Positions 12,419 to 21,680 of a stretch of DNA of 64,000 nucleotides are shown here, piece after piece; position 1 is the stretch's first letter; every line of letters begins with the position of its first letter. The translations under genes and the position numbers were made by a program. Location: contig CM074768.1 in the NCBI GenBank assembly GCA_037355855.1, positions 2,356,001 through 2,420,000 on the forward strand, given 5' to 3'. The stretch is from Pseudo-nitzschia pungens (taxonomy: Eukaryota; Bacillariophyta; Bacillariophyceae; Bacillariales; Bacillariaceae). The notes under the pieces are model-generated. The model searched no databases and was not told the DNA's origin. It saw nothing but the letters and a program-made list of their open reading frames with translations.

Positions 12419-13155
12419 ATGAAGATCTCTTACTCATCTATTATCGCCTCGATCGCCTTGATCTCCAGCCAGAACTGCTTCGTGCCATTGGTTCGTGCCC
12501 AAACAACACAAATCGAGCCCGTGCCCGAGAACCTTCCAGAAGAGGGTGGTCCATCCAACCTTCCAGAGGGTGAGCCTATGAACCCTATCGAGCCCGTGCC
12601 CGAGAACCTTCCAGAAGAGGGTGGTCCTTCCAACCTTCCAGAAGGTGAGCCCATGAACCCTATCGAGCCCGTGCCCGAGAACCTTCCAGAAGAGGGTGGT
12701 CCTTCCAACCTTCCAGAGGGTGAGCCCATGAACCCTATCGAGCCCGTGCCCGAGAACCTTCCAGAAGAGGGTGGTCCTTCCAACCTTCCAGAAGGTGAGC
12801 CCATGAACCCTATCGAGCCCGTGCCCGAGAACCTTCCAGAAGAGGGTGGTCCTTCCAACCTTCCAGAGGGTGAGCCCATGAACCCTATCGAGCCCGTGCC
12901 CGAGAACCTTCCAGAAGAGGGTGGTCCTTCCAACCTTCCAGAGGGTGAGCCCATGAACCCTATCGAGCCCGTGCCGGAGAACCTTCCAGAAGAGGGTGGT
13001 CCTTCCAACCTTCCAGAAGGTGAGCCCATGAACCCCTATCGAGCCCTGTGCCCGAGAACATGGTTTCGGCTACCTCGTCGGGAGCTATCAGTACCAGGAT
13101 CTCTGCACTTCTTGTATCTTTCGTCTCTGTGTTGTTTGCGGCTTCCATGAGCTAA
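12419..13155 (+). CDS. Secreted 25-residue tandem-repeat protein with two +1 frame breaks
   Basis: A signal peptide (MKISYSSIIASIALISS...VRA) leads into seven consecutive copies of a 25-residue unit, IEPVPENLPEEGGPSNLPEG plus EPMNP, rich in Pro, Glu and Asn and probably extended. Read straight, the frame ends at 13150 with a tail unlike anything before it. Comparison with the preceding repeats shows one surplus base at 13034-13037 (AACCCC) and another at 13044-13047 (GAGCCCT). Skipping both continues the repeat (IEPVPEN) into a hydrophobic tail with SSGAISTRISALLVSFVSVL, ending at TAA 13153-13155. That tail looks like a GPI-anchor signal or membrane anchor, similar in type to the end of the 17694-18740 protein. 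A cell-surface or wall role is inferred. The function is unknown. The breaks may be assembly errors, a mutated allele, or frameshifting. Confidence 0.7.
12512..13036 (+). repeat. Seven tandem 75-bp coding repeats
   Basis: Copies start every 75 bases from 12512. They differ at only a few positions (CCATCC/CCTTCC, GAGGG/GAAGG), mostly synonymous. Near identity at the nucleotide level points to recent expansion or gene conversion. Confidence 0.95.
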
Positions 13156-13901
13156 ATTGTATCCTAATGCGACGGCAACATCCACAATGTCGATTGTGTC
13201 CAAGGGACGGAAGGCGAAAAGCGGGTTGTGGCCGCAGAAAAAGTTGACGATGATGCGGCTTGGACTTGGATACGGAATGTACCCCAATCAAGACACGAAA
13301 ACCAGTTTTGCCCGGCCCAGTCCTCCTCTGTGTTCCATGTTCTCCTTCGAAAAAAGATTCAAAATGTGTTGTATTGCATCGTATCGTGACGAGCAACCAA
13401 CCATCCGTAAGAATGCTACGTGATGCTTAACTTCAATGTACGAAAGACTTAAACCCTGTTCCTCTAATGATGATTGTAGAAAAAGAATAGTATTCTTTGT
13501 ATTCGACGGTAGTTTTTCACTCTAGTTAGAATGCTCAGTTTTTGTAGAAACAGACAGGAGTCACTCCCTCTCCAAGGCATGGGCACGAGAAACAATGGGA
13601 TCCAGCCAACAGTAAAAACCTTGCGTGCATAAGAATAGCAGCATTCCGGTATCAATCTCTTCCGCTGCAATGCCTTGCCATTGCAAAGTACTTCGGACTT
13701 CGCAAATAGTGGTGCAGTAATTACTTGCAAATTACGGCGCAGAAGGAATAGTGTCGACTCGAATTCTTCTCCTGCTCTTGCTCCTACTATTGATATATTG
13801 TTGGTAAACTATATAATAATAATCGTATCAAAGTATTGCGCGTACGTGTGGTAAATCATAAATAGTATAGTAGTATAGTATTCTTATTCTTTTTCTTGTT
13901 C
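13156..13901. other. Intergenic; no gene seen
   Basis: 3' flank of the repeat-protein gene and 3' flank of the convergent plastid gene. Nothing beyond short, unconvincing open frames. Confidence 0.55.
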
Positions 13902-15877
13902 TTATTTGAAGGCATACGAGGTAGCTTCCCGGAGTTCCCGTAGGCTCTTGTCCGGATCGCTTGCGTCGTTGAGAATGGTGAACTCGAAAATCCCGGCTCC
14001 AAGCCCGAAATCGATTTCGTTGACAATGTCCTTGAGCTTGGCCCGCAAGAAGGATTCCTGCGTCTCGTCGTCCGGAATTTTCAGGGCACCGCTGGCAATG
14101 TCCTCCTCCAGCCGGTTCCGGAACTCTTGGACGGATTCCAGTCCGACCCACACCCCGATCAACCGGGTGTTCTCGGGCAAATCGGTGGACGTGGCCAGTT
14201 TCTTGGCGACCTCGACACTGGCGTCGACCACCACCACGTTCCGGTTGGGGATCGGCAATCCGGTTTCCGGCGAGAGGCCCCCGGCGGCCGAGACAATGCC
14301 CCCGGCCGTCAGACCGGAGCTGGCATCCATCTCCAAGAATTCGCCGCGGTTCTGGAGGCGCTCAAAGGTGGCCCCGTCGTCGTTTTTCCGAACGCGGTTG
14401 GGAGCGACCAGCGATCGGGTGTCGTTGTTGCCGTCGCTATCGCTACCGCTATTGCCGGTGCTACCGGATTCCAGCAAGAGCTTTCGGACGAGTTCCGATC
14501 GCCCCGTCGCCTGGGGTCCCGACACCAGGACCACCGTCACGCCGTCGCCGGAAGCCGACGACGAAGCCGACGAGGAGTCGTCCCCTGGCTTTTCCGCGTC
14601 CCAGCAGCTTGGCGGCGACCCCGGCGCTTCCCGGCAGCGAAATGCCGGAATCGAGGGCATCGGTCTCGCCGGCGGTCTCGGCCTCGAGTTCCTTGAAGGC
14701 GTCCCGGATCTGTCCGACAAACAGGGGCAGCCGGTACGTGAGGAATCCCAGAACGGCCGCCCCGAATTGCTGCCGGGTGACCGTGTCGAAGAGTTCGCAC
14801 GGTGAATTCGTCGTCGCCGCCACCGAGGCCCGAGCTCATTTTCTGGGTGTTGTACAGGCTGACGCCGATCAGCACCAGCACGGGCGCCCCGAACCGCAGA
14901 TTGGCGATCGGCGATCCCGACAGGTTTTGCGTGTTGTCGACCCGGTTGACGGCGACCGTGTCCGTCTTGACGCTCAGCAAGAAGAGATACAAGAGCGACG
15001 CAAGGGTCCCGGCAAAGTAAATGATAGCCAGCTCGGAGCCGTAGCTTGCGTTGGTCACGATGGTTCCCACCAGCCCCGTCAGCGCGACGTTCCGAAAGAG
15101 CTTGGACTTGAGGGCCGAGTACTTTTCGGCGTCTCTCGCCACCACGTCCCCGTCGACCTTTGCGTAGAAATTGGGCCCCTCGTATCGGTCCAGGTCGTAG
15201 GTTTCCTGGCGGGGCTTGGGAAGGCCGACCGCATCCAGCGGTATCTTGTAGGCCTGCTCGGATCCGACAAAGGAAGCCGCCAGCGGGCTGACGTCCTTCA
15301 GGTAGCGCTCGGTCTTGCGGCCCTTGCGACTGCGGAGGGCGCTGCTGTACTCGGCAAAGTACCCGTCCCCGACGTCCTCCAGCTCGTTGAGCTCGGCGCT
15401 GTACCCGCTGGTGGGAGATCCAAAGACGTACGAGATCTTTCCGACCAGTACCCGGCCGTCGGCTTTTCCGCCGTCCAGGTCGTAGTACAAGACGACGTCT
15501 CCGATGGCCGGCAGCAGCGGCTTGGCGGTCTTGCGGGTGACGATCGCATCGGTCATGCGCTCGTACGGCTGGGGGGAAGAGGGGGAATCCGAATCCGAAT
15601 CCGAAACCGAAACCGAAACCGAATCGGAATCATCACTGTCCTCGCTGCTCGCAAACAGCCACCGCACCAATGGTTTGGCAGTCGCAGTCGAAGTCGCAGT
15701 TGCAGTAAAAGTCGTCGATTCTGTTTTCGATTTCGAATTCGAATTCGATTTGATTGCTGCTGGAAGGATCGAACCCCGTGGAGATTGGAAGGATTCCGAA
15801 AGCGTTGCGTGCAAGAGCAGAACGGCGCAAAACGCCGCCAGGAGGGGTTGGATTCTCTGTTGAGTACTTGTTGCCAT
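13902..15877 (-). CDS. Plastid membrane protein: ATP synthase protein I/CGL160-like plus guanylate-kinase-like domain, two +1 breaks
   Basis: Start ATG at 15877. With two single bases skipped the product is about 657 residues. The N-terminus is a signal peptide followed by LSESF|QS, a diatom plastid bipartite signal. A Ser/Asp-rich linker leads to a domain beginning around PLLPAIGDVVLYYDLDGG. Next come four hydrophobic segments (NVALTGLVGTIVTNASYG, LAIIYFAGTLASLLYLFLLS, FGAPVLVLIGVSLYN, AAVLGFLTYRLPLFV) whose order and loops resemble the UncI/CGL160 ATP-synthase assembly domain (tentative). The last ~200 residues contain VLVSGPQATGRSELVRKLL, a P-loop-like motif with Arg where Lys is usual, and end with FEFTILNDASDPDKSLRELR, like the C-terminal end of guanylate kinases. 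Frame breaks lie between 14838 and 14796 (before ELFDTV) and near 14582-14586 (a GGGG run on the coding strand). Both are +1. Alternatives are two adjacent genes or assembly indels. Confidence 0.7.
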
Positions 15878-17046
15878 CGTTTCGTTTCGTTTCGTTTCGT
15901 TTCGTTTCGTTTCGTTTTGTATTGTGTTGTATTGTTTTACGCACGTGAACAATTGAATCGAATCGAAATGAATCGGATTGAATCGGATTGAATCGAAATG
16001 AATTGCGTTGCGTTTTGGATTGCGTAATGAAGTGTGTGTGTGTGTGTGTGTGTGTGTGTCGATGCCAAACAAAGATAGCTAGTAGCTCGTCTGCCGATCG
16101 GTAAGGTTACGGTGAGGTACGGTAATTACCGGTATTTCACAGATATGTTTCGTTCTTTGATGCGACTGTACCGGTACGGTAATCTTACGGGTCCAGGTAA
16201 GATTATGATTATGTTGCGATACAGTACCGGTAAGGTTACCTTGCGTGTAATTACCGACAAGTGTCTCGATCTTTTTGTGTATGCTCAATGCCTCTATCTA
16301 CTGGTATCCTATATTTACTGTATCTATCTATCTTTGTTCGGCGAGTCTCTATCGGTCAGTCCGAAGGGGGGTTCCGTTCCCTTCTGCTTGGCAACAGTCG
16401 AATAACCTTACTCTCGAGAGGACAAAGCCGACACGAAGAAACTCTTGTTCGGGATTTGTCCAAAACTCTTCAATCATCGGTTGAAGATCGATGACATCAT
16501 TCATACCGGTACCGGCAGGGGTACCGGTAACCTTACGGTAAGATAAACCTTACGGTAATTAACTTTCAAAAAAGTTACTCTTGCATGAAACGGGAGATTA
16601 CTTTCTTTCGCTCGAGGCGCGGGAAAAGATGACAAATAAATAAACCTTAACCTTAATTTACCGTAACCTTACGGTAAGTTAACTTAACTCTAAAAACCTT
16701 ACCGTACACTAATTTTTGAAAAATTGTGGTGAAGAAACTGCACAACTTTCTAGTCTCTGTCTGTTTCCCGTCTGTCTGTCTGCCGTCCTTTAGTTTCGAC
16801 ATCCAATATGGTAAGGTAAGGTTACGATACCGTACGTTCTCGTAAGGATTACCTTACGGTACGGTAAAAATTACGGTAAGTCACATAAAAAATACGAAGT
16901 ACAGTAATATGTAGTAGAAAGTATTACCGTTCGTAGGAACGAACGCCCTTATTATGCATGCCAAATACCGTTAAGAAGGCTACATCTGAGTGTCGGTTCT
17001 TGTCTCGAAGCAATCTTACGAACGAAGGATCCAAACACTGAGGTAA
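15878..17046. other. Intergenic; TTTCG and TG repeats, word texture
   Basis: A (TTTCG)n run at ~15880-15915 lies in the 5' UTR of the plastid gene, with GAATCG repeats to 16010 and a (TG)n run at ~16030-16058. From 16090 to 17070 the sequence is densely built from ACCGGTA, GTAAGGTTAC and CTTACGGTA words. No gene is seen. Confidence 0.6.
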
Positions 17047-17318
17047 CTTAACCTTACTTGTACCGGTAAAGCTTACCGTACCACGGCTTGCGTTGATTTG
17101 GGGACCACGGCAGACTTTTGCAACTCTGCCGCCCCTTCATCGACTCCCAGCAAGGCTCCTACTACCATGGCTCCTTCCATGACTCCTAGTAGTAGTAATT
17201 GCCCACACTCCCAACAAGTCTTCCAAGAAGACTAAAGTCTTCCAAGAAGGGTACCAAAGATCCCACCAATGATCCAACCAAAACTCCGAAGAAATTCAAG
17301 TCTTCCAAGAAAGGCTAA
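17047..17318 (+). pseudogene. Remnant of a secreted Ser/Pro/Lys-rich protein tail
   Basis: Frame 1 is open from 17047 and reads ACVDLGTTADFCNSAAPSST then a Pro/Ser stalk (PSKAPTTMAPSMTPSSS). It runs out near 17200. The next frame (+1) gives NKSSKKTK at ~17213-17236, and the next (+1 again) gives KSSKKGTKDPTNDPTKTPKK and FKSSKKG, ending at TAA 17316-17318. KSSKK clusters after a Ser/Pro stalk are typical of diatom secreted protein C-termini, and a similar tail occurs in the gene at 1-1290. No start codon or signal peptide is visible, so this is a decayed copy or a last exon, broken by two +1 shifts (the second at ACTAAAG). Confidence 0.5.
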
Positions 17319-17693
17319 CTCGAACACCACCATTGCGATTCAAGGTCAGCATCGAACTACCGACACGAGTCGCGCTACGGCACAGAGCCTGCTAGACGAA
17401 GCTCCGCATCTTGGACTTGGATCGCACGAACAACTTATAAATGTACCCTACAGTTCAGTATTGCATTGCATTGTATTGCATTGATCTATTCAACTCAAAA
17501 GTTTTTGCAAGAGTTCTTCACTCTCGGTATTCGTTAACACACATTTCAAGCACTCAAGATTGCACTATTTGTTATCGATTGAGGGCGCTTCATTCACAAT
17601 GATGCTTTTCGATTCCTTTCCTTTCAGGGGAAGCGAACACGAAGCCATTACCCGTGTCATTGCTTGGACCGACAATGGTTCGGATTGTTTCGT
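17319..17693. other. Intergenic, 3' flank
   Basis: Short TTGCATTG repeats at ~17460-17482. Otherwise nothing is seen. Confidence 0.5.
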
Positions 17694-18740
17694 TCATGCG
17701 GTCGAAAGAAGGTATGTCATGGAAACCGACAGAAGGACGGCAACGGAACCCACAAGTGTGGTGGACAGCGCTGCGGCGCTCGAAGCCTCCGGAGGATTCG
17801 TGGGATCTTCGATCTCCAGAAGTTCCGGGTCCTCGCACGACGCAAAGCCGCCGTTTTCAATCAGGTCGTATTTCACAAATCCCCACGCATCGACCTTGTC
17901 GCAAGCACTCGTGGTGGCAAAACATACCCCATAGTCCTGGAAGAACAATTTCCCCAATATGCCATAGGGGTCTTTGCACAATACGCTCATATTGGGCAAC
18001 TCGTCGAAACGGGCTCCCGCCGCCTCGCAGGTCTGTCGGAGCGTCTCTGTTGTGGTGGCGTCGTAGACTATGTTAACGTCGTAAGACCCGTCGGGGTTGT
18101 CTTCCCTGTTTCCTTCCATCTTGAGATGGACCAGCAGCTCCGTGGCCCACACCTCGTGGTTCACGCTTCTCATATACTCCGAGTCCCATGCGCAATTCGC
18201 CACGTTGTCGCTATCGGTCTCCGGGAGAGTGGCGTCGTCCACGGGTCGCGGAGACACCTCCAGGGGTTTCCGATCCTGGCACCCCCACAAGCCATCACTC
18301 TCGAAATAGGACTTATAGAAGGTCGACGAGTCGAACTTGTCGCAAGCAATCGTGGGGGAAAGACAGGTCGCAAAGTCCCCGACGAAGATATGCGCTAAAT
18401 TGCCTTCGGGGTCTAAGCACGATAGTAGCATCAAGTTGGGGGTCTCGTCGAAACGAGCTCCCGCCGCCTCGCAGGACTGTCGGAGCGTCTCTTTTGCGGT
18501 GACGTCGTAGAATTCGCCAACCGAGGATGTTAAGACGGTTTCTTGCATCTTTTGTTGCATCGTTGCAAGGAACTGCTCCTGCACGGTCGCCACCTCGGGG
18601 CTCTTGCAGTTTTCATATCCCTCAAAGTCGAAGTCTGTCACATTGCTACCGAAATCATCGGCGCGGATGAGGTTGTGGCCCGGGCCTTGGACGAGCAGGA
18701 GGAACACCGAGGCTATGCTTGACGAGCAGAGATTCTTCAT
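17694..18740 (-). CDS. Secreted protein with two Cys-containing tandem domains and hydrophobic C-terminus
   Basis: An uninterrupted 348-residue frame. A signal peptide (MKNLCSSSIASVFLLLVQG) is followed by two related units at ~69-162 and ~217-310. Each contains ETLRQ(S/T)CEAAGARFDE, a D-P-x-G turn, an ACDK-D segment and a closing C-x-D/E-x-x-x-L-E, with about four conserved Cys per unit that probably form disulfides. The C-terminus is Ser/Ala-rich then hydrophobic to the last residue (SSAAALSTTLVGSVAVLLSV), as in GPI-anchored proteins or a tail anchor. The two units have diverged well beyond recent duplication. I do not recognise the family. An extracellular surface protein is the inference. 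It follows the Ser/Lys-rich remnant at 17047-17318 but has no evident shared regulation. Confidence 0.8.
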   Translation of the reverse strand: MKNLCSSSIASVFLLLVQGPGHNLIRADDFGSNVTDFDFEGYENCKSPEVATVQEQFLATMQQKMQETVLTSSVGEFYDVTAKETLRQSCEAAGARFDETPNLMLLSCLDPEGNLAHIFVGDFATCLSPTIACDKFDSSTFYKSYFESDGLWGCQDRKPLEVSPRPVDDATLPETDSDNVANCAWDSEYMRSVNHEVWATELLVHLKMEGNREDNPDGSYDVNIVYDATTTETLRQTCEAAGARFDELPNMSVLCKDPYGILGKLFFQDYGVCFATTSACDKVDAWGFVKYDLIENGGFASCEDPELLEIEDPTNPPEASSAAALSTTLVGSVAVLLSVSMTYLLSTA

Positions 18741-19593
18741 GGTTTCTTTTGCGATCGTTGGAAGGAGGGATGGATAGATGGATGGTTGGTTGGCTGCTTG
18801 ATCGGTGATACAGTAGATGGTATGAAGGTTGGATGAAACAATTTTTGAGAGCCAAGATCACCTTTGTTTGGAGGGCTCTGTAGGATCGTGTAGATTTTGT
18901 ATTAGGTGTGAGATCTGTTTGTTTTAATTCGTTGCTTACCTTAAATTATGGGCACAAAAGATATCGGTCTAAGTTTTACTAAATTTCTCTTTTCATTCTC
19001 TTTTCCATGCATTCTCTTGTTATTTCTGGTTTGGAGAATGTTTTGCTGATTATTTATTCGGTTCTCCGAAATCTTTGGAATGTACCGTATGTCAGTTGAG
19101 AACTTCGAAGTAATTAACCTTACCGCTACTTTGTACGAAGTACTTTCTTTGGATCTCGCAGATCGCACGGTAGAAGTATTGACTTTATCTTCGCTGTCCG
19201 ATGTTTCATTGTGTATGAATAACTGTAAACCTTGCAATACTCCTTCGTATCATTTTTTTTATAAGCCTTACTACAAAGTTCCGAACAGCTGTCCTCAAGT
19301 CCAGTTAGAAATTATAACATACAGTAGTTACGTAGAACCGACGGACTTCCGAACAGCTGTCCTCAAAAGTCCACGTAGAGAAATTAAACCTTACGCGGAA
19401 CCGACGGACAGCTGTTAGGAATTTTGTAGTAAGATTAATTTGAAATTGGATGATGATTGTGCATTTTCGTGACATCTCTTGACATACTAAATCGACGGTC
19501 AGACTGACATCTCTGGATTGATTGATTGACAAAAATAACAGAGAAATACTAAGATCTTACGAAGTAAGATTAATCTTAGTTCGCCCTTCATAA

Positions 19594-19688
19594 TACTATA
19601 AAATTCTTATCAGGTGTCCCCCGGTTCTACGTCCCCGACTAATAATTTCTACTGAAACCCGGGGACAGCTGATAGGAATTCTGTAGTA
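19594..19688. mobile_element. Foldback (MITE-like) element
   Basis: Left arm 19602-19621 (AATTCTTATCAGGTGTCCCC) and right arm 19661-19680 (GGGGACAGCTGATAGGAATT) are inverted copies differing at two positions, separated by about 39 bases. The match continues outward with a few mismatches. Related arm sequence occurs at ~19286-19425 and as a single end at ~49060-49080. There is no coding capacity, so this would be a non-autonomous element. Confidence 0.55.
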
Positions 19689-21054
19689 AGGTTACGACTT
19701 CGTGATGAACAGAATTTTCACAGGAAAAGTTCCAGCGTTTTATCCGTAACCTTACTTTTAGGTCCTGATCAGCCAGACACATCTTTGTCTAAGGTTAAGT
19801 TACGGTACCGTCTACGGTACCGAAGTTTCAAGTCAACAATGATCCTTCTTCGCTTTCGTCTCTCTTCAGTAAGGTTACCGGATATTGAGTGATTCCCGAT
19901 TTGTCTTAAACTATGTCGACATAACCAATCCCAAATATACTTATTTTTTAGAAAAATTGCGTGCCCAATGGACTTACTTAAATCTGTCTCAACCGACAAG
20001 GCCTATTTTGGAATTTGGAATCTTTGTCAAAAACATAAAATCTCTCTCTCTAGCCCCAACCCGCTCATCTAAAGATTCTTTTTTGGCGCACGATTCCATT
20101 CATGTTTATGTAACCATTGTAGTCGGACAGACGGCACTACAGCTTTTTATGTGCATCAGCATTAGATTTATTTCCCTGAGTAATCGGGAATCCAAATTAA
20201 CATGTTTTATGTCACTTAAAATAAAGTATTATGTATTTCGGGAATCACTCATTGGTACAACGTAATTACTACCGTACCATATGTAGTAAGACTTACTACG
20301 TATTATGATAATGTTGTGCTTTCGGTGACATTTCCGTGCGTGTTGCTCTTCGTTTTGCGAGACTCTTGCGACGATCCACCCATCCTCTCCCCTCCAAGCT
20401 CGTCCTTCCATACCGGTAGATCCTGTAAGACGATTCCAAGAAACCGTCGTGCTCTGAGCTAAATCTTACTCGTACCACCGCAAAAGTATTGACCAGTGAA
20501 CCACAACCAACAGAATCACCGGACGCGTGTCGTGCTCCGAATTTGCGGAGCCTGTAAGTCGATTTACTGCAACCGAAAAAATATCCGAAAAAACCACCGA
20601 AATACTATTAGCAGTAATCAAGAACCCCCCATGTTCCAATGTTCAGAATACTGGTAAATTACCCGAAGAATCCGGTGATACAGAACCTTTGAGATGATGC
20701 ACCGGATCTCCTGGGACCTCTATACGGTACGGTAGTCCACTGAATCTGTATTTCGAAACCAAGAACCCCTGATAATCCGAACTGACGTTTAATCCGGAAC
20801 AAACAATTCCGATACAGGTAATTAAGTCCTTAATCTTACTCCGAACTAACCTATTTATTTTTGTCTTTCGTGAGACGAACCAAAAATCCTGATAACCCGA
20901 ACTTCTATCTACGGTACCCACGTCAACAAGCACCTTCAATGAGACGAGTCCATTACAACACTAATACGGACTGCGCGGACTTCTATGTACCATTTTTGAC
21001 ATGCACCTTTCGGAGACGAGTCCATTACAATACTGAATACTGATAGTAAATACA

Positions 21055-21680
21055 AGTCTGACAACCCACAAGAACCCTGATGAAACTGGACTGCTACGTA
21101 AACCTTACCCTCTTCAATGAAGAACCTTTGGTAGACAAGTCTACTAGACCTCATAATATAATTACAATCCTCACAACTACAACACTTACAACCCACAAGA
21201 ACCCTGATGAAACCGGACTGCTACGTAACCTTAATTACCCCCTTCAACGAAAAACCTTTGGGGACTACGTGTAGTCCACTAGACCTCATATAACTACAAT
21301 CGTGATGAAACCGGACTGCCACGTACCTCCTTCAACGAAAAACCTTTGGGGGACTACGTGTAGTCCACTAGACCTCATATAACTACAATCCTTACAACCG
21401 CGACAACCCACAAGAACCCTGATGAAACCAGACTGCTACGTACCCTCTGCAATTAAGAGCCTTTGGGAGACGAGTCCACTAGACCTCATATAGCTACAAT
21501 CCTTACAACCATGACAACCCACAAGAACCTCCATGAAACTGGACTGCTACGTACCCTCTTTGACGAAGAACACTTGTTAGACGAGTCCACCAGAACCTGA
21601 CAACATCAACAGTAACGACGTGGACTTCCAAGTTACCTCTCGAAACAATCATCTTTGGGAGACGAGTCCAAATGCCCTGA
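21055..21680. repeat. Degenerate tandem repeat, roughly 95-125 bp units
   Basis: About five units share ACCCACAAGAACC, TGATGAAACYGGACTGCTAC, CTTCAAYGAARAACCTTTGG and CCACTAGACCTCATATA. Divergence between units is considerable. An earlier, more degenerate relative reads through 20640-21050. Confidence 0.75.
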
